A stretch of DNA of 6,362 nucleotides from Singulisphaera sp. GP187 (lineage in GTDB: Bacteria > Pseudomonadota > Gammaproteobacteria > Burkholderiales > Burkholderiaceae_C), in NCBI GenBank assembly GCA_943327965.2, contig CALPYQ020000101.1, forward strand, positions 1 to 6,362, in the 5' to 3' direction. Below the pieces are notes generated by a model. That model saw nothing but the letters and a program-made list of their open reading frames with translations, did no database searches and had not been told where the DNA came from. Positions 1 to 6,362 of this stretch are shown here, one piece after another. The position numbers and the translations under genes are program-made. The first letter of the stretch is position 1. Each line of letters opens with the position of its first letter.

Positions 1-1
1 A

Positions 2-967
2 ATTGACCAACACGGTGGTCCAGAACAACTCAAATTGGTCGATGTCACAGTGGGCCAACCCGGCCCTGGTGAAATTCGCATTCGCCACAAAGCCATTGGT
101 TTGAACTTCATTGACGTCTACCAGCGCAGTGGTTTGTACGCTTTGCCCATGCCCCTCAAATTGGGCATGGAAGCCGCAGGCATTGTGGAGGCTGTGGGCG
201 AGGGCGTTACGCACCTCAAGGTGGGCGATCGTGCGGCCTACGCCAGCCAGCCCCCAGGCAGTTATTGCGAAGAGCGTGTCATGCCCGCCAAGTGCGTTTG
301 CAAGTTGCCTGACGACATTTCCTTTGAAACAGGCGCAGCCATGATGCTGAAGGGCCTGACAGCCCAATACCTGCTGATGAAAACACGCCCAACTGAAGGA
401 CTGCAAGCGGGTGACCACGTGTTGTTCCATGCAGCGGCCGGTGGTGTGGGCCTCATTGCTTGCCAATGGGGCAAGGCATTGGGTTTCCGAATGATTGGCA
501 CAGCCGGATCTGATGCCAAGTGCCAATTGGCCCTGGCCAATGGCGCAGAACATTGCATCAATTACAGCTCAGAAGATTTCTTGGCCCGTGTGAAAGAAAT
601 AACCGGCGGTAAAGGTTTGAAAGTTGTCTACGACTCCGTCGGCAAAGATACGTGGGAAAAATCGCTCGATTGCTTGCGCCCCTTCGGTTTGATGGCCACA
701 TTTGGCAACGCATCGGGCCCAGTCCCTCCCTTTGCGCCAGGCGTGCTGGGTGTCAAAGGTTCTTTGTACGTCACGCGTCAAACTTTGTTCAGCCACATCA
801 CCACGCGTGAAAGCACGCAAGCCATGGCCGACGATTTGTTTGCGGTGGTGCAAAGCGGTCAAGTCAAAATCAACATTGACCAAACCTTCCCATTGGCACA
901 AGTTCAAGAAGCCCACAAAGCTTTGGAAGCACGCAAAACAACGGGTTGCACCATCCTGACTTTGTAA
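2..967 (+). CDS. qor: NADPH:quinone oxidoreductase (zinc-free MDR family), 5' end cut by window
   Basis: Encodes a soluble NADPH-dependent quinone reductase of the medium-chain dehydrogenase/reductase superfamily, which reduces quinones using NADPH in the cytoplasm. The frame is open to the left edge, giving 321 visible codons that begin 'IDQHGGPEQLK'. By recall alignment with E. coli Qor (about 327 residues), only about six residues are missing. The TTG at 35 is therefore an internal leucine, not a start. Visible landmarks, numbered from the first complete codon, are the N-terminal catalytic-fold signature 'GMEAAGIVEAVG' near 55-66, the Rossmann nucleotide-binding loop 'AAAGGVG' at 144-150, and the family block 'VVYDSVGKDTWE' near 208-219. 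No structural-zinc cysteine cluster is seen, as expected for the quinone reductase branch. The gene ends in TAA and converges on lspA, with a shared terminator between them. Family assignment is firm; the physiological substrate cannot be read from the sequence. Confidence 0.93.
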   Translation: MDQHGGPEQLKLVDVTVGQPGPGEIRIRHKAIGLNFIDVYQRSGLYALPMPLKLGMEAAGIVEAVGEGVTHLKVGDRAAYASQPPGSYCEERVMPAKCVCKLPDDISFETGAAMMLKGLTAQYLLMKTRPTEGLQAGDHVLFHAAAGGVGLIACQWGKALGFRMIGTAGSDAKCQLALANGAEHCINYSSEDFLARVKEITGGKGLKVVYDSVGKDTWEKSLDCLRPFGLMATFGNASGPVPPFAPGVLGVKGSLYVTRQTLFSHITTRESTQAMADDLFAVVQSGQVKINIDQTFPLAQVQEAHKALEARKTTGCTILTL

Positions 968-981
968 TTTCAACATGTGAC

Positions 982-1010
982 AAAAAGGGCGCCTTCGGGT
1001 GCCCTTTTTT
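982..1010. terminator. Bidirectional intrinsic terminator with UUCG tetraloop, between qor and lspA
   Basis: The arms AAAAAGGGC (982-990) and GCCCTTTTT (1001-1009) pair perfectly. The stem continues inward with a G-T wobble (991/1000) and two C-G pairs, closing a C(UUCG)G tetraloop at 994-997. A run of six T follows on the plus strand (1005-1010) and a run of five A precedes the stem (982-986), so the minus-strand transcript also ends in a U tract. It lies 14 bases after the qor stop and 21 bases beyond the lspA stop, placed to end both convergent transcripts. Confidence 0.93.
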
Positions 1011-1031
1011 GTGTGTCATGCCAATTGGTAT

Positions 1032-1535
1032 TTATCGACCTCGACGCACACGCAGCAACTCATCCAAGATGAGCAACGCAGCGCCCACCGAGATAGCGCT
1101 GTCGGCCACATTGAAGGCTGGGAAGTGCCACGTGCCGTAGTAGAAATCCAAGAAGTCAATCACGTGGCTGTAGAGCAAGCGATCAATCACATTGCCGACC
1201 GCGCCACCCAACAACAAGGACAAGGCCAAGCAAAACAAGGTTTGGCCGGTGTGCATTCGAAGCAGATAAATCATGACACATGCCGCCACAATGCCCAGTC
1301 CCGTGAAGAACCAACGTTGCCAGCCCCCAGCATCGGCCAAGAACGAAAACGCTGCGCCAGGGTTGTGAACACGCACCAAATTGAAATAGGACGTGATGGG
1401 CAATGTTTCACCCAATTGAAATGCGCCCACCACCGCAATTTTGGTCAGTTGGTCAAGCAATAGCGTAATGAGCGCAATGCCCAACCAGAGCCAGACACCC
1501 GCCCCAGACTTGAAAGCGCTTTTGTTTTTGGCCAT
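1032..1535 (-). CDS. lspA: Lipoprotein signal peptidase (signal peptidase II)
   Basis: A 167-residue inner-membrane aspartyl protease that cleaves the signal peptide of diacylglyceryl-modified prolipoproteins just before the lipidated cysteine. Length is normal for the family. Four hydrophobic segments are visible, near residues 14-36, 72-92, 99-117 and 144-161. Conserved motifs appear in order: 'LDQLTK' (27-32), '[13 protein letters not shown]' (56-68), 'GNVIDR' (114-119), 'VIDF' (125-128) and 'FNVADS' (141-146). By recall alignment with P. aeruginosa LspA, the catalytic aspartates are D127 and D145; N115 and R119 of the third motif are also present. It is the last gene of the ribF-ileS-lspA operon, with its ATG five bases after the ileS stop. 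No Shine-Dalgarno sequence precedes the ATG, so translation is probably coupled to ileS. The bidirectional terminator follows. Target of the antibiotic globomycin in this family. Confidence 0.97.
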   Translation of the reverse strand: MAKNKSAFKSGAGVWLWLGIALITLLLDQLTKIAVVGAFQLGETLPITSYFNLVRVHNPGAAFSFLADAGGWQRWFFTGLGIVAACVMIYLLRMHTGQTLFCLALSLLLGGAVGNVIDRLLYSHVIDFLDFYYGTWHFPAFNVADSAISVGAALLILDELLRVRRGR

Positions 1536-1540
1536 TCGAA

Positions 1541-4396
1541 TTAAGCGAACAAACGCTTCTCGCCTTCGCCATGCAAATTGCTATCGCAACGACCGCAGAG
1601 GGTGGGGTGCGCTGGGTTGACTCCCACATCGGGTGCGTAATGCCAGCAGCGCTCGCACTTGGTGTCCTGGCTCACGCTGACGGTGGCCAACAAACTGTCG
1701 CCAGATTCCAAGTTAAGTTGAGAGGTGATGAAGACAAACTTCAAGTCATTGCCCAAACTGGCCAACAAGGCATGGTCTTCAGGACCCGCTTGCAAAGTGA
1801 CTGCGGCCTGCAAAGAGGCGCCCACTTTGCCATCGGCGCGCAAGGCTTCGATGTCTTTGTTCACCTGATCGCGAATTTCGCGAATGCGCGCCCACTTGGC
1901 CAGCAGCGCTTCATGGGGTGTTCCCAAGTCGCTGTAGGTTTCCATGAAGATAGATTCTGAACTGCCAAAGCTTTGCCACGCTTCTTCTGCCGTGAAGCTT
2001 AAGAAAGGCGCCATCAAGCGCAGCATGGCATGCGTCATGCGATAAAGCACCGTTTGTGCAGAGCGGCGGGCCAAAGACTTGGGGGCGCTGGTGTAGAGGC
2101 GGTCTTTCAAGACGTCCAAATAAAACGCGCCCAAATCTTCTGAGCAATACACCTGCAACTTAGAGACCACGGGGTGGAACTCGTACACCTTGAAGTGCGC
2201 CAAAATGTCGGCTTGCAATTGGGCCGCACGGCTTAAAGCAAAGCGGTCAATCTCTAACAGATCAGCATCGGCCACAGTATCTTTGGCTGGGTCGAAGTCG
2301 CTCACGTTGGCCAACAAGAAACGCAGGGTGTTGCGAATGCGTCGGTAGGCATCCACCACACGTGCCAAAATTTTGTCGTCAATGTTGAGGTCGCCCGAGT
2401 AATCGGTTGAGGCCACCCACAAGCGCACAATTTCTGCGCCCATTTTGTCGCTGATCTCTTGCGGAATCACCACATTGCCCAAGCTTTTGCTCATCTTTCG
2501 GCCTTGGCCGTCCGTGGCAAATCCGTGCGTTAGCAAACCTTTGTAGGGCGCGCGGTCGTACAGCGCACAGCCCAACAACAAAGAACTGTGGAACCAACCG
2601 CGGTGTTGATCGTGACCTTCCAAATACAAGTCGGCTTCGGGGCCTGCATCATGGAAGGGGTTGCGATCGTAGGCGTCTTTGTGACTGCCGCGAAGAACGT
2701 GTTGGAAGGTGGAGCCTGAGTCAAACCAGACTTCCAAAATGTCGGTGCTCTTGGTGTAGTTGGGCGCATCGGTTGCACCCAAAATTTCTTCTACAGTAAC
2801 GCGACTCCAAGCTTCAATGCCACCTTGTTCAACAATGTTGGCCGCTTGGTCCAAAATTTCCATGGTGCGGGGATGCAACTCGCCAGAGTCTTTGTGCAAG
2901 AAAAAGGGCACAGGCACGCCCCAGCTGCGTTGGCGTGAAATGCACCAATCAGGCCGGTTGGCAATCATGTCGCGCAATCGAGTCTTGCCGTTTTCGGGAT
3001 AGAAGTTGGTTTGATCGATGGCATCGAGGGCCAATTGGCGCAGTGTTTTTGCGGCCTTGTCTTTGGTGAACACGCCAGGACCTTCGTCCATGCGCACAAA
3101 CCATTGCGCAGCAGCGCGATAAATAACAGGTGTTTTGTGGCGCCAGCAATGCGGGTAGCTGTGCGTGATGCCATAGGTAGCCAGGAGGCGATGGTTCTCG
3201 CCCAAAACTTCAATGATGCGAGGACACGCTTTCCAAATGTTCATGCCACCAAACAGGGGCAGGTCATCGGCATAGCTGCCATTGCCTTGGACAGGATTCA
3301 GGATGTCGTCATAGGCCATGCCATTGGCCACACATGAGTTGAAGTCGTCCACACCGTAGGCGGGCGCTGAGTGAACAATTCCAGTGCCATCTTGCGCGCT
3401 CACGTACTCGGCCACATACACCGGTGAAAAACGTTTGTAGCCTTCATGCACATCGTACAAGGGGTGCTTGAAATTCAAACCGCCCAGTGTGTCGCCGGTG
3501 GTGGTGGCCACGACATGACCTTCCAACTTGTAGCGCTCTAGACATTTTTCGACCAAAGACTCGGCCAGCACCAACAAACCTTTGTCGGTACTCACCAGGG
3601 CGTAAACCAGTTCGGGGTTGACGTTGAGGGCTTGGTTGGCAGGCAGTGTCCAAGCGGTGGTGGTCCAAATGACGGCAAAAGCGGATGGGCTTTGGCCAGG
3701 CAATTCTTGCAAACCAAAGGCCTTGGCCAATGCCGCATTGTCGGCAGCTTCAAAGGCCACATCGAGGGTGTCGCTCTTTTTGTCGGCGTATTCAATTTCA
3801 AATTCGGCCAAAGAAGAGCCACAATCGAAGCACCAATAAACAGGCTTCAAACCGCGGTAGACAAAGCCACGCTCAATGACGCGTTTGAAGGCGCGGATTT
3901 CGCCGGCTTCGTTGGCAAAGTCCATGGTGCGATAGGGGCGCTCCCAATCGCCCAACACGCCCAAGCGTTTGAAGTCTTCGCGCTGTTGGTCAATTTGTTC
4001 GGTGGCAAAGGCGCGGCTCTTGGCCTGCATGTCATCGCGGCTTAATTTGCGGCCATGCAATTTTTCAATGGCGTTTTCGATGGGCAAGCCATGGCAGTCC
4101 CAGCCAGGAATGTATTGCGCATCAAAACCCGCCAATTGCTTGGACTTGACGATCATGTCTTTCAGGACTTTGTTCAAGGCGTGACCAATGTGCAATTTGC
4201 CATTGGCGTAGGGGGGGCCGTCGTGCAAGACAAACAAAGGTGCGCCTGTGCGAGCTGCACGCAATTTTTTGTACAGACCTTGGTCGCTCCAAGCTTTGGC
4301 CCAGGCGGGCTCACGCTTGGGCAAATCGCCGCGCATCGCAAACGCGGTGTCGGGCATGTTCAAGGTGGCGCGGTAATTTGTTTTTTGTTCGGACAT
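1541..4396 (-). CDS. ileS: Isoleucyl-tRNA synthetase (bacterial type, zinc-containing)
   Basis: A 951-residue cytoplasmic class I synthetase that attaches isoleucine to tRNA-Ile using ATP and hydrolyses mischarged valine. Domains in order: N-terminal Rossmann half with 'HIGH' at 69-72, CP1 editing domain roughly 200-410, second Rossmann half with '[12 protein letters not shown]' (484-495) and 'KMSKS' (634-638), then the anticodon-binding helical domain from about 680. The editing domain shows the threonine-rich strip '[11 protein letters not shown]' (244-254) and '[10 protein letters not shown]' (342-351), where D350 matches the editing aspartate of E. coli (D342). The C-terminus carries a four-cysteine zinc site, C914, C917, C934 and C937, typical of the bacterial form that mupirocin inhibits. 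Length is close to E. coli (938). The ATG at 4396 is supported by an in-frame TGA two codons upstream (4402-4400). It lies 11 bases after ribF and five before lspA, in one operon. No T-box leader is possible in so short a gap. Confidence 0.98.
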   Translation of the reverse strand: MSEQKTNYRATLNMPDTAFAMRGDLPKREPAWAKAWSDQGLYKKLRAARTGAPLFVLHDGPPYANGKLHIGHALNKVLKDMIVKSKQLAGFDAQYIPGWDCHGLPIENAIEKLHGRKLSRDDMQAKSRAFATEQIDQQREDFKRLGVLGDWERPYRTMDFANEAGEIRAFKRVIERGFVYRGLKPVYWCFDCGSSLAEFEIEYADKKSDTLDVAFEAADNAALAKAFGLQELPGQSPSAFAVIWTTTAWTLPANQALNVNPELVYALVSTDKGLLVLAESLVEKCLERYKLEGHVVATTTGDTLGGLNFKHPLYDVHEGYKRFSPVYVAEYVSAQDGTGIVHSAPAYGVDDFNSCVANGMAYDDILNPVQGNGSYADDLPLFGGMNIWKACPRIIEVLGENHRLLATYGITHSYPHCWRHKTPVIYRAAAQWFVRMDEGPGVFTKDKAAKTLRQLALDAIDQTNFYPENGKTRLRDMIANRPDWCISRQRSWGVPVPFFLHKDSGELHPRTMEILDQAANIVEQGGIEAWSRVTVEEILGATDAPNYTKSTDILEVWFDSGSTFQHVLRGSHKDAYDRNPFHDAGPEADLYLEGHDQHRGWFHSSLLLGCALYDRAPYKGLLTHGFATDGQGRKMSKSLGNVVIPQEISDKMGAEIVRLWVASTDYSGDLNIDDKILARVVDAYRRIRNTLRFLLANVSDFDPAKDTVADADLLEIDRFALSRAAQLQADILAHFKVYEFHPVVSKLQVYCSEDLGAFYLDVLKDRLYTSAPKSLARRSAQTVLYRMTHAMLRLMAPFLSFTAEEAWQSFGSSESIFMETYSDLGTPHEALLAKWARIREIRDQVNKDIEALRADGKVGASLQAAVTLQAGPEDHALLASLGNDLKFVFITSQLNLESGDSLLATVSVSQDTKCERCWHYAPDVGVNPAHPTLCGRCDSNLHGEGEKRLFA

Positions 4397-4411
4397 TGTT
4401 CAAAGCGTCAT
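4394..4411 (-). promoter_or_regulatory. ribF/ileS junction: ATGA overlap and three-codon start-stop element before ileS
   Basis: Read on the minus strand the junction is ATG ACG CTT TGA ACA ATG, where the last ATG starts ileS. The TGA of ribF (4410-4408) overlaps the first ATG (4411-4409) as ATGA, the usual layout for termination-reinitiation. That first ATG is in frame with ileS but stops after three codons, two codons before the real start. No purine-rich Shine-Dalgarno sequence precedes either ATG. The arrangement is directly seen; a role in coupling ileS translation to ribF is inference. Confidence 0.4.
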
Positions 4412-5433
4412 GGGGTAGGGGCCTGCTGAGCGGCAGATCTTGCAGCGAAAAAAGCACGCGCATCGTCACAGTCCTTGGCAATGCCAAGGGTCAGGGCATC
4501 CAAGCTGTCGTACTTGAGTTCGTCGTGTAATTTGTGCAACAAGTCAACACGGATGATTTTACTGTAGCCCCCTTCAAGCCCAAGTTGGCTGGGCCAGTTG
4601 AGGCAATGGGTTTCAAGCAAGACTCTGCCGCCATTCACATCATTGGGGTCTAGTGAGGGGCGAATGCCCAAATTGGCTACGCCCGGCAGGGGCTCGGGTG
4701 TCAAACCATGCACTTCGACGGTAAAGATGCCGCTGGCAGCGGGCTTCCAGTGGCTGAAGCGCAAATTGAGCGTTCTGAAACCGTCACCTGCGCCTTCTTC
4801 GGATGCGCCTAAACCGCGTCCTAGTTTACGGCCATGCACCACATGGCCGCTGATGCTGTAGGGACGACCTAAAAGCCTGGTTACGCCGTCCATGTCGCCT
4901 CGGCCCAAGGCATCACGCACGGCAGAGCTAGAAACTCGCAGTCCGTGGACTTCGTAGCTGTTCATGCGCGCCACATCAAAGCCCAGTTTTTGACCCGCTG
5001 TGTCCAGCATGGCGTAATCGCCAGCCCGCTTGGCGCCAAAGCGAAAATCGTCGCCCACCAACAAGTATTTCACCCCCAAGCCCGTGACTAAGACCGACTG
5101 AATGAAGTCCTCTGGGGTTTGGCTGGCCAAGCGTTCGTCAAACGGCAGCACCACCACTTGGTCAATGCCGCAGCGCTCAAGTTCCAACAGTTTGTCTCGG
5201 AGCGTGGCAATGCGCGCGGGTGCCAATTCAGGTTTGTTGTGCAGCTTGGCAAAAAAGTCACGGGGGTGCGGCTCGAAGGTCATGACGCAGCTGGGCACGC
5301 CGCGATGCGCTGCTTCATTTTTCAAAAGCGCGAGCATGGCTTGGTGGCCGCGGTGGACACCGTCAAAATTACCAATCGTCAAGGCGCACTGAGCGGCTCT
5401 GTCTGGATGGTTAAAACCACGAAATACCTTCAT
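4408..5433 (-). CDS. ribF: Bifunctional riboflavin kinase / FAD synthetase
   Basis: A 341-residue cytoplasmic enzyme that phosphorylates riboflavin to FMN and then adenylylates FMN to FAD. The N-terminal FAD synthetase domain (about 15-180) shows the nucleotidyl-transferase signature 'GNFDGVHRGHQ' (21-31), 'FEPHPRDFF' (53-61), 'LLVGDDFRFG' (124-133) and 'SSSAVRDAL' (168-176). The C-terminal flavokinase domain (about 186-330) shows 'GHVVHGRKLGRGLG' (196-209), 'NLGIRPS' (254-260) and 'LLETH' (272-276), whose E274 matches the family's catalytic glutamate. The protein is longer than the usual 305-315 residues. Nine extra residues (210-218) precede the ATP/Mg motif, which reads 'FRTLN' instead of the usual 'FPTAN', keeping the key Thr and Asn. 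The ATG at 5433 matches the usual N-terminus. First gene of the operon with ileS and lspA. The upstream leader of about 60 bases after the terminator holds no FMN riboswitch and no convincing promoter. Confidence 0.96.
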   Translation of the reverse strand: MKVFRGFNHPDRAAQCALTIGNFDGVHRGHQAMLALLKNEAAHRGVPSCVMTFEPHPRDFFAKLHNKPELAPARIATLRDKLLELERCGIDQVVVLPFDERLASQTPEDFIQSVLVTGLGVKYLLVGDDFRFGAKRAGDYAMLDTAGQKLGFDVARMNSYEVHGLRVSSSAVRDALGRGDMDGVTRLLGRPYSISGHVVHGRKLGRGLGASEEGAGDGFRTLNLRFSHWKPAASGIFTVEVHGLTPEPLPGVANLGIRPSLDPNDVNGGRVLLETHCLNWPSQLGLEGGYSKIIRVDLLHKLHDELKYDSLDALTLGIAKDCDDARAFFAARSAAQQAPTP

Positions 5434-5494
5434 GCCTGTTCTATCTTGATCTCGACTTCAATGGGCTCTATTGTGACCTAGCTTCAGGGGCAAG

Positions 5495-5518
5495 AAAAAA
5501 CCGCCACAAGGGCGGTTT
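5495..5518 (-). terminator. Intrinsic terminator of the acyl-CoA dehydrogenase gene
   Basis: On the minus strand the arms AAACCGCC and GGCGGTTT (plus-strand 5511-5518 and 5498-5505) form a perfect eight-pair stem around a five-base loop. A run of six T follows the GC core (5500-5495), the first three of which pair in the stem. The plus strand has no comparable T run, so it acts in the minus direction. It lies about 50 bases after the stop of the acyl-CoA dehydrogenase and about 60 before ribF, separating the two transcripts. Confidence 0.88.
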
Positions 5519-5521
5519 GTG

Positions 5522-5544
5522 TTCAAGCCCTGGGCGGGCTTGAA
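5522..5544 (-). other. Nine-base-pair inverted repeat just before the terminator
   Basis: TTCAAGCCC (5522-5530) and GGGCTTGAA (5536-5544) are perfect inverted copies around a five-base spacer. On the minus transcript it would fold into a hairpin three bases before the terminator stem and 23 bases after the stop codon at 5568. It has no U tract of its own on either strand. It may be a first stem of a tandem terminator, a stabiliser of the mRNA 3' end, or a protein-binding palindrome; the sequence does not decide. Confidence 0.6.
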
Positions 5545-5567
5545 TGATGCAAGGCCAGGCAAAAAGC

Positions 5568-6362
5568 TTAGGCAAATACGCCGGCGGTCTCTTGCATGCT
5601 GTTGGACACTTCCCCCAGATGGTGCAGGGTGTCGCCAAAGGTCATTTCCAGCTGCGTCAATTTCTTGAAGTAGTGGCTTACGATGTACTCGTCCGTTACG
5701 CCAATGCCACCGTGCAATTGGACCGATTGCTGACCCACAAAGCGCATGGAATTGCCCAGTTGGTACTTGGCGCGGGCCATGGCTTGATGGCGCTCGGCTG
5801 CCGGGGCGTTCAGTTTCAAACTGGCGTAGTAGCTCATGGAACGGCCCAATTCCAATTGCATCTTCATGTCAGCCACGCGGTGACGCAGGGCCTGGAAGGT
5901 GGCAATGGTGGTGTTGAACTGCTTTCGCGTGTTCATGTAGTCCACTGTAATGGCCAAGGTTTTGTCCATCACGCCCACCGCTTCGGCGCACACACTGGCA
6001 ATGCCAATGTCGGTGGCGTGGCTCAAGGCAGTCAATCCATCCAAAGTGACCAAGCTGGCAGGCGTTTGGTTCAGTGTTAACTCTGCTGCGCGTGCGCCAT
6101 CTTGGGTAACGTAGCCAGCGGTGCTTGCGCCCTTGGCGCCTTTGGCCACCAAAAACAAAGCCAGTTTGCCGGCAGCCATGGCGGGCACCAAAAACGCATC
6201 GGCATGATCTCCCACAACCACCACGCTCTTGGTGCCTGTGATGTGCCACTGGCCCTCTTGTTGCTGAGCTTGTGAGTCGCACTTGCTGATGTTGTAGCGT
6301 CCTTTGCGCTCTTGCTGTGCCAAAACCACGATGGCTTCGCCACCTGCAATTTTGGGCAACCA
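5568..6362 (-). CDS. Acyl-CoA dehydrogenase family protein, PimD-like; 5' end beyond window
   Basis: Only the C-terminal 264 residues or so are visible, of about 380 expected; the frame is open to the right edge (first visible residue Trp), so the TTG at 6359 is not a start. Acyl-CoA dehydrogenases are FAD flavoproteins that make a double bond next to the thioester. Visible parts are the end of the beta-sheet middle domain ('LAQQERKGRY', then 'WHITGTKSVVVVGDHAD') and the C-terminal helical bundle with 'TRKQFN' (145-150), 'RHRVADMKMQLE' and 'QLHGGIGVTDEY' (215-226). The overall pattern resembles the small subunit of pimeloyl-CoA dehydrogenase (PimD) and its relatives. The usual catalytic Glu near the C-terminus (MCAD E376) aligns with Phe in 'TFGD' (241-244), and the alternative position (IVD E254) aligns with Gly. 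It may therefore be the non-catalytic partner of a heteromeric dehydrogenase. The substrate is unknown. A terminator separates it from ribF. Confidence 0.88.
   Translation of the reverse strand, partial: WLPKIAGGEAIVVLAQQERKGRYNISKCDSQAQQQEGQWHITGTKSVVVVGDHADAFLVPAMAAGKLALFLVAKGAKGASTAGYVTQDGARAAELTLNQTPASLVTLDGLTALSHATDIGIASVCAEAVGVMDKTLAITVDYMNTRKQFNTTIATFQALRHRVADMKMQLELGRSMSYYASLKLNAPAAERHQAMARAKYQLGNSMRFVGQQSVQLHGGIGVTDEYIVSHYFKKLTQLEMTFGDTLHHLGEVSNSMQETAGVFA

Noticed and set aside
569..976. A 135-codon minus-strand ORF opposite qor
   Set aside because: It lies wholly against a strongly conserved gene, shows no recognisable motif, and would begin beyond the qor stop next to the terminator; it is an antisense shadow.
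999..1463. A 154-codon plus-strand ORF opposite lspA
   Set aside because: It begins inside the terminator hairpin, is rich in Gln and His as expected from the antisense of hydrophobic codons, and has no family features.
4211..4217. A run of seven C (minus strand) in the ileS 'GPPYANG' motif as a possible slippage site
   Set aside because: It simply encodes the end of Gly and two Pro codons in a conserved motif, the frame continues intact on both sides, and no recoding signals are seen.
5119..5481. A 120-codon plus-strand ORF opposite the start of ribF
   Set aside because: It runs against the conserved FAD synthetase domain and through the ribF leader, with no motifs or ribosome binding site.
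5434..5500. A possible ribF promoter, with a CACAAT-like -10 at 5470-5475 on the minus strand
   Set aside because: No -35 box with acceptable match lies 16-18 bases upstream. A promoter is expected here because a terminator precedes ribF, but the sequence does not allow a specific call.
5434..5567. An FMN riboswitch upstream of ribF
   Set aside because: The 134-base gap is largely taken up by the two hairpins, and none of the conserved multi-stem FMN aptamer pattern is visible.
520..5720. Recurrent CCAATTGG/CAATTG octamers and hexamers scattered through the window
   Set aside because: They fall inside codons for common pairs such as Gln-Leu and Asn-Trp or Ala-Asn, and fit a preference for CAA and TTG codons rather than an uptake or binding signal.
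5544..6080. A 178-codon plus-strand ORF opposite the acyl-CoA dehydrogenase
   Set aside because: Its composition is the antisense of a conserved helical domain, and the minus-strand frame is clearly the real one.
1..6362. Mobile elements, CRISPR arrays, tRNA genes, long repeats or defence systems
   Set aside because: Coding and short terminator regions account for nearly all bases. I saw no transposase, integrase, spaced direct repeats or cloverleaf sequence on either strand.

Overview
The window is ordinary bacterial chromosome, most likely from a betaproteobacterium of the order Burkholderiales, probably a Comamonadaceae member of moderate GC. This is inferred from the ribF-ileS-lspA order, from the RibF sequence (a 'FRTLN' flavokinase motif that I recall from Comamonadaceae) and from a PimD-like acyl-CoA dehydrogenase. 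No database search was possible, so the family-level placement is tentative. Five protein genes fill almost the whole window, and the two at the edges are cut off by the window.

Layout, left to right. Positions 2-967 (+) hold a nearly complete NADPH:quinone oxidoreductase gene that lacks only its first few codons. Positions 982-1010 hold a symmetrical hairpin terminator with a UUCG loop, shared by two convergent genes. Next comes a tight minus-strand operon read from right to left: ribF (4408-5433), then ileS (1541-4396), then lspA (1032-1535), with gaps of 11 and 5 bases. Two adjacent hairpins at 5495-5544 separate this operon from the upstream gene. That gene, 5568-6362 (-), encodes the C-terminal two thirds of an acyl-CoA dehydrogenase family protein whose start lies beyond the right edge.

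Function. The operon is a conserved housekeeping set: RibF makes FMN and FAD, IleRS charges tRNA-Ile, and LspA removes signal peptides from prolipoproteins at the inner membrane. The flanking genes are redox enzymes: the acyl-CoA dehydrogenase family uses FAD (a RibF product) and the quinone reductase uses NADPH. Terminators on both sides indicate that ribF-ileS-lspA is its own transcription unit.

I found no mobile element, CRISPR array, RNA gene, toxin or defence module, and no sign of an undescribed system. The points most worth a second look are a nine-residue insertion in the RibF flavokinase motif, the absence of both usual catalytic glutamates in the acyl-CoA dehydrogenase, a three-codon start-stop element at the ribF/ileS junction, and the lack of a clear Shine-Dalgarno sequence at all three visible starts.
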